Source: Chryseobacterium sp. StRB126 (GTDB lineage Bacteria; Bacteroidota; Bacteroidia; Flavobacteriales; Weeksellaceae). From it: DNA of 64,000 nt. This document shows positions 8,686 to 18,255 of the stretch, one piece after another. Position numbers and translations under genes: made by a program. The stretch is from contig NZ_AP014624.1 of the NCBI RefSeq assembly GCF_000829375.1, positions 4,464,001 through 4,528,000 of the forward strand, read 5' to 3'. The notes below the pieces were generated by a model, which saw only the letters and a list, made by a program, of their open reading frames with translations, was not told the DNA's origin and made no database searches. How positions within the stretch are numbered: the stretch's first letter is position 1; each line of letters starts with the position of its first letter.

Positions 8686-11600
8686 ATGATCAACAACTAC
8701 CTTTTAAAAGGGTCTGTCATTGCCGCATTCTTTTTTCAGACTGGGCTTTTCGGACAGACACTTATCCATTACTGGAACTTTAACAATAACGCCTCTCAGG
8801 CTTCTATCACTGCTCCTTCATCCACGTTGGTCAATGGTTCTCTTTCCTTCATAGCAAGAGGAACAAGTATCATAGATTTTGCAGGCGGTACCGGACAAAA
8901 TTTTAATATTGATAATTTAAATGCAAGAAACGGAGATGCGTCCGGAACTCATTTAAGATTCAACAATCCTATTGGCGGTGGTTTACAGTTTAATCTGCCA
9001 ACAACAGGCTTTAATAGCGTCATTGTAAAATTTACAACGAGAAGATCTGCACAGGGAGCCGGAACACAAACCTGGTCTTATACAACAGACGGAACTACCT
9101 TTATTCCCTATCAGACCGTTACTCCTCAGGATGCCAACCCACAGTTGATTAATTTTGATTTTTCTTCAGTTTCGGAAGTCTCTAATAACCCCAACTTTAA
9201 ATTAAAGGTTGAATTCTCTGCAACAGGAGGTGGAACAGGCGGTAACAACCGTTTTGATAACTTTACAGTGGATGCAACCCCCACAGGAGGCATAGACACT
9301 ACTCCACCTACAACCACTTACCTTCCTCTCAATAATACCAATAATGCTTCAACAGTTGTTAATCCTACGATTTCCTTTAACGAAAATGTAAGATTGGCAG
9401 ACAACTCCGCGATAAACGATTCTAATGCACAAAATCTTGTAGAATTCCGCCTTGGAAGTGCTACAGGCACTCAGATTCCCTTTACCACAGCTTTTAGCAG
9501 CAACATTATCACCATCATCCCAACTTCCGGCTTAGTGCCGGGCCAAGCATATTATCTGGCTCTTAAACCCAATACTGTGGAGGATTTCAGTGACAATGCC
9601 GTAACTGCTGCCACTTCCTCTACATTCACCACTGCCGGAACCTCTATTTCTCTTGAGAAAAATTTCATCAAGGTGGATGAAAATTCAGGAACACTGGCTT
9701 TCAAAATTAATGTAGCAAATCCTTCCGCAGCAACAGTAAACCTTGTTCTAAAACCAGCACCTTTCAGTACTGCTGACAGTAATGATTTTACTTTAGCCAA
9801 TCAAACTATCAATATAACACCTTCCACAACCAGTTATACAGTCAATATTCCTATTATTGATGATACCTTGGAAGAACAAAAGGCAGAATATTTTGTAGTA
9901 AGTCTTGAAAACCCAACAGGAGCAACAATATCAGGAGACAATTCTGCCACTATTTATATTGTAGATAATGATAAACCGGCACCTATTCCTTCTAATGAAA
10001 TTCAGCTGAATTATATCGGAAGTTTTGATCCATCCGGGAATAATAACAGCTCAACGGAGATTGTTGTTCATGATCCGGCTACCCAGCGACTGTTCACCAT
10101 CAGTTCTCTTACGGATGTTTTTGATATTATTGATTTCAGTAATCCCAACATTCCAACAGTGGTTAATACCATCAATATGGCTGCATATGGTGGAATCACC
10201 AGCATTGCCGTAAAAAATGGAATTATTGCAGCTGCATCTCCGAACACCAATCCACAACAAAACGGTTCTGTAGTCTTTTTTGATATTAATGGAAATTTCC
10301 TGAAACAGTTAACTGTAGGAGCTTTACCGGATATGATCACCTTTACTCCGGACGGAACAAAAGTGATTACCGCTAATGAAGGAGAACCTAATGATGCTTA
10401 CACTGTAGATCCTGAGGGAACCATCAGCATCATTGACATTTCAGGAGGTATTGGTAATCTTGTGCAAAGTAATGTAAGTACTTTGAACTTTAATAATTTT
10501 GATTCTCAAGTTGCTGCTTTAACTGCTACAGGTTTAAGAAAAGTGAGAACCAACAATACTTTATCTCAGGATCTGGAACCTGAATATGTGACCATTAGCT
10601 CAGACAGTCAAAAAGCATGGGTAACTCTTCAGGAAAACAATGCCATTGCTGAGGTTGATCTTACCACTAAAAACATCACCGGAATCTGGGGCTTGGGTAA
10701 AAAAGATATGAGTCTTCCAGGGAATGGCTTTGATGCTTCAGACAACAATGGTGAAATTCTTATTGCCAACTGGCCTGTAAAAGCCTATTACCTTCCGGAT
10801 GCAGTACAAAATTATAAGATAGGAAATACGAACTACATCCTAACAGCAAATGAAGGTGATGAAAAAGATCTTTCCGGATACAGCGAAAGAACAACTGTAG
10901 GAGCTAGCAATTATACTTTGGACCCTGCAATTTTCCCTAATGCCAATATATTAAAGGCTTCTCACAATCTGGGAAGATTCAGAGTGTCATCTGCTACAGG
11001 AAATACGGATGGTGATGCAGATTTTGAAGAAATTGCGGCTTTAGGAGCTCGCTCATTCTCTATTTTCAATGCAGATACCAAACAGCAGGTCTATGACAGT
11101 GGAGATCAGTTTGAAAGATATATTGCAGCCAAGCACCCGTTAATTTTCAATGCAGATAATGAATCTAATACCATTAAAAGCAGAAGCCGTGCAAAAGGTC
11201 CTGAACCGGAAGGGGTAGCTCTTGGAACCATCAACGGACAAACCTATGCCTTCATTACCCTGGAAAGAACAGGTGGAGTGATGGTTTACAATATCACCAA
11301 CCCAAACAGCCCTACTTTTACGGATTATAAACACTCCCGTTCTACCTCAGCATATGGTGGAGACAACGGTCCTGAAGGAATTATTTATATTGCTCCCGAA
11401 AATACCACTACTCATAAAGGTTATGTTATTATTGCCAACGAGATCAGCGGAACTTTATCCATATATGAAGTAGCTCTACCCCCTACTTTGGCAACAAGTG
11501 AAATACAATCTGAAAAAGCTACCTTTAATGTATTTCCGAACCCTGTCAATAAAGGAAACACTTTATATTTCAACAGAAAACAAGACTACGAATTATACGA

Positions 11601-11724
11601 TATGTCCGGAAAGCTGATTGGGAAAGAAAGAAATGCCTTAACAATAAATACGTCCAATCTTTCTACAGGAATCTACCTTGTGAAAACCTCAGAAGGACAT
11701 CTTAAAAGAATTATTATCAAGTAA
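8686..11724 (+). CDS. Large T9SS-exported protein with choice-of-anchor I and Calx-beta domains
   Basis: A 1012-aa secreted protein. Residues 1-24 are a signal peptide (ending LFGQT). A beta-rich N-terminal region to about 205 is followed by a Big_5-like Ig domain (about 207-320, TPPTTTYLPLNN start). A Calx-beta-like domain lies around 325-430 with VDENSGTLAFKINV and a DNDK end. The segment from about 440 to 930 matches the choice-of-anchor I / beta-propeller-like family, seen in FTPDGTKVITANEGEPNDAY and PEGISLG-type repeats such as GPEPEGVALG and GPEGIIYIAP. The last 80 residues (NVFPNPVNKGNTLYF to HLKRIIIK) are a T9SS type A sorting domain. It is probably surface-attached or released; its activity is unknown. 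It has its own terminator. Confidence 0.88.
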   Translation: MINNYLLKGSVIAAFFFQTGLFGQTLIHYWNFNNNASQASITAPSSTLVNGSLSFIARGTSIIDFAGGTGQNFNIDNLNARNGDASGTHLRFNNPIGGGLQFNLPTTGFNSVIVKFTTRRSAQGAGTQTWSYTTDGTTFIPYQTVTPQDANPQLINFDFSSVSEVSNNPNFKLKVEFSATGGGTGGNNRFDNFTVDATPTGGIDTTPPTTTYLPLNNTNNASTVVNPTISFNENVRLADNSAINDSNAQNLVEFRLGSATGTQIPFTTAFSSNIITIIPTSGLVPGQAYYLALKPNTVEDFSDNAVTAATSSTFTTAGTSISLEKNFIKVDENSGTLAFKINVANPSAATVNLVLKPAPFSTADSNDFTLANQTINITPSTTSYTVNIPIIDDTLEEQKAEYFVVSLENPTGATISGDNSATIYIVDNDKPAPIPSNEIQLNYIGSFDPSGNNNSSTEIVVHDPATQRLFTISSLTDVFDIIDFSNPNIPTVVNTINMAAYGGITSIAVKNGIIAAASPNTNPQQNGSVVFFDINGNFLKQLTVGALPDMITFTPDGTKVITANEGEPNDAYTVDPEGTISIIDISGGIGNLVQSNVSTLNFNNFDSQVAALTATGLRKVRTNNTLSQDLEPEYVTISSDSQKAWVTLQENNAIAEVDLTTKNITGIWGLGKKDMSLPGNGFDASDNNGEILIANWPVKAYYLPDAVQNYKIGNTNYILTANEGDEKDLSGYSERTTVGASNYTLDPAIFPNANILKASHNLGRFRVSSATGNTDGDADFEEIAALGARSFSIFNADTKQQVYDSGDQFERYIAAKHPLIFNADNESNTIKSRSRAKGPEPEGVALGTINGQTYAFITLERTGGVMVYNITNPNSPTFTDYKHSRSTSAYGGDNGPEGIIYIAPENTTTHKGYVIIANEISGTLSIYEVALPPTLATSEIQSEKATFNVFPNPVNKGNTLYFNRKQDYELYDMSGKLIGKERNALTINTSNLSTGIYLVKTSEGHLKRIIIK

Positions 11725-11746
11725 TCTACATTTTACGGTTTGATTG

Positions 11747-11772
11747 AAGCTCCTATTTTTAGGAGCTTTTTT
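11747..11772 (+). terminator. Intrinsic terminator
   Basis: Stem AAGCTCCTA (11747-11755) / TAGGAGCTT (11760-11768) with a TTTT loop and a following T-run, 22 bp past the stop of the 1012-aa gene. Confidence 0.85.
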
Positions 11773-11815
11773 GCTTATACCTTTAATTTAAGGAAGAAAG
11801 GTTGAAACTACTAAC

Positions 11816-11848
11816 ATCCTTGTCAAGGTTTTAAACCTTGACAAGGAT
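11816..11848. repeat. 33-bp perfect palindrome, family 4 (copy A)
   Basis: ATCCTTGTCAAGGTTT-T-AAACCTTGACAAGGAT, a perfect 16+1+16 palindrome. The second copy, at 36307-36339, has AG/CT ends in place of AT/AT, so both sides of the stem changed together. It is intergenic and has no T-run of its own. Confidence 0.85.
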
Positions 11849-12000
11849 ATCCAAAGATGTCTCCTAAGAATCTTCCCTTGCCCCCACTTTTGAGATAGAT
11901 TCTCTTCATCCCTCAAAAAAAGCAATCATTTAACTTTTGATTAACAATGAGAAAATTATTTTGTACTTATATTTACTCACAACAAAAAACCAAATTCAAT

Positions 12001-12390
12001 ATGAAAAGTATTAAAACAGCAGGTATTTTAGCGATTCTGTTACTGGGAACTGGTACTGTATTTTCTCAATCCAGAAAAACAGAATCGACGAAAGGGGTGG
12101 AACAGTCTAACGGTAAAACAATACAGGTAGATGGTGTAGGTCATAAACTTAATTATACCCTTAATGGTGGAAACGTTGAAGTTTCAGGAGGTGATAATAC
12201 AGTAACCGTCAAAGGAGATGCAAAAAAAGTTTCGGTTTCAGGAACAGGCAACAAGGTATATATTGATAAAGTAGATAACGTTGCCATAGAAGGTGGCAGC
12301 AATACCGTATATTACAGAAGTTCAGGAACAAAATCAGGAAAGCCTAATGCCTCTCTTACAGGAGTGGGAAATAAGGTTGTGAAACAATAA
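12001..12390 (+). CDS. Secreted DUF3060-type beta-repeat protein
   Basis: A 129-aa protein. The start at 12001 is preferred because it begins a clear signal peptide (MKSIKTAGILAILLLGTGTVFSQ); an in-frame ATG at 11947 would place 18 polar residues before it. The mature part is a run of short Gly/Val/Asn-rich strands (VSGGDNTVTVKGD, VSVSGTGNKVYID, AIEGGSNTVYYR, LTGVGNKVV) typical of DUF3060, predicted to form a small beta-solenoid. The function of this family is unknown; the location is periplasm or outer surface. The barstar-domain gene follows 19 bp downstream on the same strand, so the two may be co-transcribed. Confidence 0.8.
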   Translation: MKSIKTAGILAILLLGTGTVFSQSRKTESTKGVEQSNGKTIQVDGVGHKLNYTLNGGNVEVSGGDNTVTVKGDAKKVSVSGTGNKVYIDKVDNVAIEGGSNTVYYRSSGTKSGKPNASLTGVGNKVVKQ

Positions 12391-12409
12391 AACGATCAGT
12401 ATAAATTAT

Positions 12410-13120
12410 ATGTTTGGATTTGAATTAGACGAAGATGAAAATTCTCAAATCATTACTACTATTGATGATGTAAAGAATATTGAAGGTTCTCACTCCATTG
12501 CTTATAAAAAGGTAAAACTCATCAATGTTAATGATATAGCCAGTTTTAAATCAGCTATAGAAAGTTCTTTAAAAACTTATGACAACCATGGCTGCATATG
12601 TGTATTGGATGAACAAAAAACCATTGTAGCACGTACTTTCATAAGCAATATCAGGATAATCAAATCCAAGCATAATAATGTCACTTTTATTGGTCATGTA
12701 TGGCAGCATCCCAAAGGTTTTCAGAAAGCTTTGGATATGAAAATCAATAATCAGATCACTGAAAAAAATGTTTGGAAGACCTTCAAAAAAGATGAACTGC
12801 AGGGATGGCTTGTATGGGCTTTAAACTCTAAAAGTAATGATACATCAAAAGCCAATATTACAGTTCGGATTGATGGAAATGAATTTCATAATCTGGATAG
12901 TTTCTTCTGTACTTTAGGTGAGGAAATCCATGGCCCGGGAGGGTATTTCGGACGTAATTTATATGCTGTTTATGACTGTCTTCGCGGTGGTTTTGGGGTA
13001 GAATCTGTTTCGGAATTAATTTGGATAAACCATCAGAAAAGTAAAAATCTTCTCAAAAGTAAATTCAATGCAATAATCGAAACTTTTGAAGACTTTAATG
13101 TGAAGATTACCCTAAAATAA
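12410..13120 (+). CDS. Barstar-domain (RNase inhibitor-like) protein
   Basis: A 236-aa cytoplasmic protein with no signal peptide. The C-terminal 90 residues (from about 147, NITVRIDGNEFHNLDSFFCTL) match the barstar fold, including the GPGGYFGRNLYAVYDCLRGGFG core, where barstar binds and blocks barnase-type ribonucleases. The N-terminal 140 residues are unassigned and mixed alpha/beta. No barnase-like RNase or polymorphic toxin gene is visible in the window, so this is an orphan inhibitor, possibly an immunity protein against an incoming toxin from competitors. It may be co-transcribed with the DUF3060 gene 19 bp upstream. Confidence 0.75.
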   Translation: MFGFELDEDENSQIITTIDDVKNIEGSHSIAYKKVKLINVNDIASFKSAIESSLKTYDNHGCICVLDEQKTIVARTFISNIRIIKSKHNNVTFIGHVWQHPKGFQKALDMKINNQITEKNVWKTFKKDELQGWLVWALNSKSNDTSKANITVRIDGNEFHNLDSFFCTLGEEIHGPGGYFGRNLYAVYDCLRGGFGVESVSELIWINHQKSKNLLKSKFNAIIETFEDFNVKITLK

Positions 13121-13212
13121 ATTTATAAAAAGAAAGAATCCCTTAAAGTATAAACTTCTTCCATAATTATATAACATCAAGACTTTTATTCATTTTAATT
13201 TTATCCCACGAA

Positions 13213-13620
13213 ATGAAAAGAGTCTTTCACATACTGTTTATCCTTCTGTACATCGTGGTTTCTTCAGGATTTACCACAAGCAGACACATATGTAAAGGAA
13301 ATGCAAGTGAAATACATGTAGGTCTGAAAAAACTCTCTGATCTGGATTGCTCGAAATGCAAGGCCAATAAAGAGAAAAATCATAACGGATGTTGTAAACT
13401 GGAAGTAAAGAAAATCTGCAAAGAAGACAACCTTCCTCATTCTTACAAAAATACTCCTGTAAAGTTTTTATCAGCATCCATTCCGTATTACAATCTGGGC
13501 GCTGTATTTGAACTGGGATCAACTATTGATCCTGAAAACCATACTTCTTATTTTGATCCTTCAAAATACCATCCCCATTCCCCACCCCTTTTCATTCTTC
13601 ACTGCGTTTATAGAATTTAG
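13213..13620 (+). CDS. Small cysteine-rich exported protein, HYC_CC_PP type
   Basis: A 135-aa protein with an N-terminal signal/hydrophobic segment (residues 1-20). Landmarks of the Bacteroidetes HYC_CC_PP family are present: a HYC-like start (here H25-I26-C27, with Ile replacing Tyr), a Cys pair C46/C49, the CC pair C60-C61, and the proline pair near the end in HSPPLFILHCVYRI. Cys and His residues suggest metal binding. Relatives commonly precede heavy-metal type RND efflux genes, and here tolC, RND and adaptor genes follow at once. It is likely the first gene of the efflux operon 13213-19771 and may sense or chaperone the metal. Confidence 0.75.
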   Translation: MKRVFHILFILLYIVVSSGFTTSRHICKGNASEIHVGLKKLSDLDCSKCKANKEKNHNGCCKLEVKKICKEDNLPHSYKNTPVKFLSASIPYYNLGAVFELGSTIDPENHTSYFDPSKYHPHSPPLFILHCVYRI

Positions 13621-13689
13621 AATACATTGAACCATTCCGTGATCCCAATCGGGACAACTATTTTTCAATTTTAATTCTAAAAATATTCT

Positions 13690-15075
13690 ATGAATTTATC
13701 ATTCAGAGCACTTATCTTATGGCTGAGTTGCCCTGCACTGTCCTTTGCTCAGTTGACGAGTTTAGAGGAGGTACTTCTCAGGGCCGAAAAGAATTATCAG
13801 TCTATTCAAAAGAAATCAATCAATATACAGGCTTCACAAGAAAGACTTAAGCTTCAGAAAACGTATTATTTGCCGGAAGTGACATTGGCTGTTCAGCAGA
13901 GTTTTGGAACCATCAATGCTCAAAATGGCCCAATGTACAATATGGGAGGTTCAGGTATTTCGTCTACTTCCATGCCTTTGGCAGAACAAAACTGGAATGC
14001 TGCTTTTGGAAGTTTGTATCTCGCGAACGTCAACTGGAATGTCTATACTTTTGGGAAACTTAAAACTAAAGAAAATATAGAAATTGCCGATGTAGAGCTT
14101 CAAAAAGCAGATCTGAAACAGGAAGTTTTTCAACATCAGATAAAGGCTGCGGCTGCCTATTTCAACCTTCTAGTAAGCCAGCGTCTTGAAAGTATACAGC
14201 AGGAAAATCACAAACGTTCAGAAGTTATTTATACGATTGCTCAGGCTAGAGCAAACAGTGGATTAATTCCAGAAGTAGATGCATCACTGGCAAAAGCAGA
14301 AATGTCCAATGCACAGACTGCAATTATCAATGCAAACGATCATGTTCTCGACTATAATCAAAAGTTATCTGATCTTCTGGCAGAGAATTTTAATAATTAT
14401 CAATTAGATCATTATTTCAGTAAAAACGCCCCTGTTTTAATGCAGGAAACCTCATCTTTTGACAACCATCCCACTACGCTTTTTGTTGCTCAAAAAATTA
14501 ATAAAAGTAAGCAACAGGAAAATTATCTGAATACCTCAAGCCTGCCTTCTCTTTCTCTTTTTGGGACATTCCAGGGGCGTGGTTCAGGTTTCGACTGGAA
14601 TTATGTTCAGGATAATGCTGCTTATTCACCCTCTTATCTGAAAGGAATTGGCGTAGACAGAATGAATTATATTGTAGGGCTAAATCTCAGCTGGAATCTT
14701 ACTGATTTTTATAGAAACAATTCCAGAATCAATGAACAGAAGCTCATTACAAAGACTTTAGATCTTGATTATCAGCTTCTACAACAAGAGCTTCATAATC
14801 AACAGAATCTCTCGGATCTGAAATATAAAAACGCTTTGTCTAAAATTACTGAATCCAAAATCCAGTTACAGGCTGCTACCGATGCCTTTCATCAACAAAA
14901 AGCATTATACGAAAACGGATTGACCACTATCGTAGATTTTACTCAGGCATTATATCTTCTGAACCGGGCTGAGATCAACTATGAAATTGCCCAGAACAAT
15001 TCCTGGCAGGCTGTTGTATTGATAGCCGCTTCGAAGGGAGATATCTCACTGATTACCCAAGCAATTGCCTATTAA
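13690..15075 (+). CDS. TolC-family outer membrane efflux protein
   Basis: A 461-aa outer-membrane channel component of a tripartite pump. Residues 1-20 are a signal peptide (cleavage after SFAQ). The rest shows two long alpha-helical repeats rich in Gln, Ala and Asn, such as ADVELQKADLKQEVFQHQIKAAAAYFNLLVSQRLESIQQEN and YNEIAQ-type motifs near the end, as in TolC/CusC proteins. It lies 69 bp after the HYC_CC_PP gene and 15 bp before the RND pump gene, consistent with one operon. Confidence 0.93.
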   Translation: MNLSFRALILWLSCPALSFAQLTSLEEVLLRAEKNYQSIQKKSINIQASQERLKLQKTYYLPEVTLAVQQSFGTINAQNGPMYNMGGSGISSTSMPLAEQNWNAAFGSLYLANVNWNVYTFGKLKTKENIEIADVELQKADLKQEVFQHQIKAAAAYFNLLVSQRLESIQQENHKRSEVIYTIAQARANSGLIPEVDASLAKAEMSNAQTAIINANDHVLDYNQKLSDLLAENFNNYQLDHYFSKNAPVLMQETSSFDNHPTTLFVAQKINKSKQQENYLNTSSLPSLSLFGTFQGRGSGFDWNYVQDNAAYSPSYLKGIGVDRMNYIVGLNLSWNLTDFYRNNSRINEQKLITKTLDLDYQLLQQELHNQQNLSDLKYKNALSKITESKIQLQAATDAFHQQKALYENGLTTIVDFTQALYLLNRAEINYEIAQNNSWQAVVLIAASKGDISLITQAIAY

Positions 15076-15090
15076 TTCAAAAATTTAAAC

Positions 15091-18000
15091 ATGAATCTTA
15101 TAAAGTTTGCATTACGCAGGCCAATATCTGTAATGGTATTGGTATTGGGGCTGTTGTTTTTCGGAATCAAAGCTGCCAAAGAAGTGAAAGTAGATATTCT
15201 TCCGGAGATGAATCTTCCTGTAGTATATGTTGCCCATTCTTTTAATGGCTATACCCCACAACAGATGGAAGGATATTTTACCAAAATGTATGTAAATATG
15301 CTTTTATTCACCAATGGTATTAAAAGTATCGAATCTAAAAATACCCAAGGGCTTACCCTCATGAAGGTGAACTTCTATGAAGGAACCAATATGGGAGAAG
15401 CCATTGCACAAATCAATGCACTGTCTACCCGTTCACAGGTATTTTTACCGCCTGGTGCTCCGCCTCCTTTTATTATTCGTTTTGACTCCTCATCACAACC
15501 GGTAGGACAATTAGTCTTCCGAAGCAATACCAAAACGAACAATGAACTGCAGGATATCGCCAATTTCAATGCCCGCCCTTTTCTTATTGCCATTCCGGGG
15601 CTTACTACCGCTCCACCGTTTGGAGGAAGTCCACGTACCATTGAGGTGAATGTTGATCCTATTAAACTGCGGGCACATCAATTGTCTCCGGAGCAGATCG
15701 TAGAGGCCATCAGCAGAAATAACATCACCTCACCATCAGGCAATGTTTATATAGGCGAGACTAATTATCTTACCCCCACTAACAATACGGTAAAAAAGGT
15801 GGAAGAATTGGGAGATATTCCTCTATTTAAAGGAAGTGCAGACAATGTTTACGTCAAGGATGTTGCCACCGTGAAAGATGGAGCTGATATTGCTACCGGA
15901 TATGCATTAATAGACGGAAAACGTTCTGTGTACATTAATATTGCCAAAGCCAGCAATGCTTCTACGCTGGAAGTTGTGAATAAGCTGAAAGAATCTCTAC
16001 CAAAAATACAACGAAATATGCCGGATGATGTAGAGATTTCTTATGAATTCGATCAATCCGTTTATATTTCAAATGCATTGAAGAGTTTAGCAGTGGAAGG
16101 GATTTTGGGAGCTTTACTGACCGGGTTGATGGTGATGCTTTTCCTAAATGACCGAAGAGCTGCTCTTATCGTTATTATGACCATCCCGATTTCTATTATT
16201 TCAGGGGTATTATTTCTGAAATTATTCGGACAGTCGATTAATATTATGTCTTTATCCGGACTTGCTCTCGCGATAGGAATATTGGTGGATGAAAGCACAG
16301 TTACCATTGAAAATATCCATCAGCATTTTGCCATGGGAAAAAGCCGTGCACAAGCCATTTGGGATGCGTGTAAAGAAATTGCCTTCCCGAAACTGCTTAT
16401 CATGCTTTGTATTCTAGCGGTATTTGCTCCTGCATTTATGATGAGTGGTATTCCCGGATCTCTATTTATGCCATTAGCAATGGCCATAGGGTTTTCGATG
16501 ATTGTTTCTTTTATATTATCACAGACTTTTGTTCCGGTGATGGCCAACTGGTTAATGAAGCATGATCCTAAAACATGTGAAAATCACAAACCGAATTGGT
16601 TTACGCGCTTCCGTGATCGTTTCACTGTATTTTTATCTTCTTTGATGAAGCGAAGAAAAATCATTGTGAGTATAAGTCTTGCAGCTATTTTGTGTTTAGG
16701 AATCGGGCTTTATCAGATAACGGGAAAAGATGTATTACCAGCCGTAAACTCCCGACAGTTTCAGGTTCGTATAAAAGCAGCGGAAGGAACCCGTATTGAA
16801 GTTACTGAAATAAAGGTTAAAAAATTCTTGGAACATCTTAAAAATAAGGTGGGAAAAGATAATATTGCTATTTCATCAGTATTCATCGGACAACACCCTT
16901 CCACATTTGCGGTTAGTCCTATTTATCTTTATAATGCTGGTCCACATGAAGCTTTAATGCAGGTTGCCTTAAAAGAGTTCAATGGAAATTCTGATGATCT
17001 GAAGGATGAATTGCGAAAGTATTACAAGGAAAAAATGCCGGATATTCAAATTTCATTTGAGCCTATTGAACTTACTGAAAAGATTTTAAGTCAGGGAACC
17101 AATACTCCTGTTGAGATAAGAATTTCAGGGATGATGAAAAAGATGAACCGAATGTATGCTGAGAAACTTTTAGCCAAACTGAAAGAAATTGAATACATGC
17201 GCGATCAGCAAATCCCACAATCTATGAACTATCCTGCTTTACAGATTAATATTGACAGGGTAAAAGCGGCTCAATTAGGGTTGGATGCACAGGATATTGC
17301 TAAATCATTAGTGACCGCTACCGCTTCTACCCGCTATACCAACAAAAATTTCTGGGTAGGCGGAATGATGGGAATTGCTTATGATGTACAGGTGCAGACT
17401 CCTCAGAATATTCTCAACAGCAAAGACGAACTGGCTAATATTCCGCTATCCAAAAACTCAGACAGGCCTGTCTTAGGAGATGTGGCAACTATAAGTTCTG
17501 CAAAAGAATTGGGAGAAAGTTACAATCTAGGAACTATGGGCTATACTACTGTTACTGCTAATCTTCACAAAACTGATCTGGAACAGGCTTCCAAAGATGT
17601 AAAAAAAGCCATTGAATCTCTTGGTGAGCTTCCGAAAGGAGTAAATATTGAAGTTTCCGGAATGGCTCCTGTATTGGATGAAACCATGAGCAGCCTTTCC
17701 TCAGGACTTCTAATCGCTGCAGCAGTCATTTTTCTGATGCTTGCTGCTACTTTTCAATCCTTCCGTGTTTCATTGGTTATCTTAACAACCGTTCCTTTTG
17801 TCATTGTAGGATCACTGACGTTACTGAAATTGACAGGTTCTACTTTGAATCTTCAGTCTTATATGGGACTCATTATGTCTGTTGGAGTGTCTATTGCCAA
17901 TGCCGTTTTATTGATAAGCAATGCGGAAACCATTCGAAAATCAACCGGAGATGCTGTAAGTGCAGCCATTGAAGCAGCTAAACTTCGTATCCGCCCCATC

Positions 18001-18243
18001 ATTATGACTACGCTGGCTATGGCAGCCGGAATGTTACCAATGGCCATAGGCTTCGGAGAAGGTGGAGATCAGGTTTCTCCATTAGGCCGTGCCGTAATTG
18101 GTGGACTTATCTTCTCTACATTCTCAGTATTGGTTATTCTTCCTTTAGTTTTTGGATGGATGCAAAAAAATGCAAGCATTATTTCTCCTTCTTTAGATCC
18201 TGAAGATGAAGAAAGCATCCATTATTCTCATTCAAACCCATAA
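15091..18243 (+). CDS. RND efflux transporter, inner-membrane pump subunit
   Basis: A 1050-aa AcrB/CusA-superfamily permease with a 12-helix pattern: an N-terminal helix after MNLIKFALRRPISVMVLVLGL, two large periplasmic loops, and helix clusters around 335-490, 525-550 and 870-1030. In TM4 the proton-relay region reads AIGILVDESTVTIENIHQH, with a single Asp followed by Glu, unlike the DD of drug pumps (HAE1). The sequence alone does not assign a substrate. The flanking Cys-rich proteins favour metal ions, while the periplasmic loops look more HAE1-like. It is preceded by tolC and followed 12 bp later by the adaptor gene. Confidence 0.95.
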   Translation: MNLIKFALRRPISVMVLVLGLLFFGIKAAKEVKVDILPEMNLPVVYVAHSFNGYTPQQMEGYFTKMYVNMLLFTNGIKSIESKNTQGLTLMKVNFYEGTNMGEAIAQINALSTRSQVFLPPGAPPPFIIRFDSSSQPVGQLVFRSNTKTNNELQDIANFNARPFLIAIPGLTTAPPFGGSPRTIEVNVDPIKLRAHQLSPEQIVEAISRNNITSPSGNVYIGETNYLTPTNNTVKKVEELGDIPLFKGSADNVYVKDVATVKDGADIATGYALIDGKRSVYINIAKASNASTLEVVNKLKESLPKIQRNMPDDVEISYEFDQSVYISNALKSLAVEGILGALLTGLMVMLFLNDRRAALIVIMTIPISIISGVLFLKLFGQSINIMSLSGLALAIGILVDESTVTIENIHQHFAMGKSRAQAIWDACKEIAFPKLLIMLCILAVFAPAFMMSGIPGSLFMPLAMAIGFSMIVSFILSQTFVPVMANWLMKHDPKTCENHKPNWFTRFRDRFTVFLSSLMKRRKIIVSISLAAILCLGIGLYQITGKDVLPAVNSRQFQVRIKAAEGTRIEVTEIKVKKFLEHLKNKVGKDNIAISSVFIGQHPSTFAVSPIYLYNAGPHEALMQVALKEFNGNSDDLKDELRKYYKEKMPDIQISFEPIELTEKILSQGTNTPVEIRISGMMKKMNRMYAEKLLAKLKEIEYMRDQQIPQSMNYPALQINIDRVKAAQLGLDAQDIAKSLVTATASTRYTNKNFWVGGMMGIAYDVQVQTPQNILNSKDELANIPLSKNSDRPVLGDVATISSAKELGESYNLGTMGYTTVTANLHKTDLEQASKDVKKAIESLGELPKGVNIEVSGMAPVLDETMSSLSSGLLIAAAVIFLMLAATFQSFRVSLVILTTVPFVIVGSLTLLKLTGSTLNLQSYMGLIMSVGVSIANAVLLISNAETIRKSTGDAVSAAIEAAKLRIRPIIMTTLAMAAGMLPMAIGFGEGGDQVSPLGRAVIGGLIFSTFSVLVILPLVFGWMQKNASIISPSLDPEDEESIHYSHSNP

Positions 18244-18255
18244 ATTTTACATTCA

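Noticed and set aside
15091..18243. Firm assignment of the RND pump to a drug or metal class
   Set aside because: The TM4 motif is intermediate and the substrate loops cannot be judged by eye; only context suggests metals.
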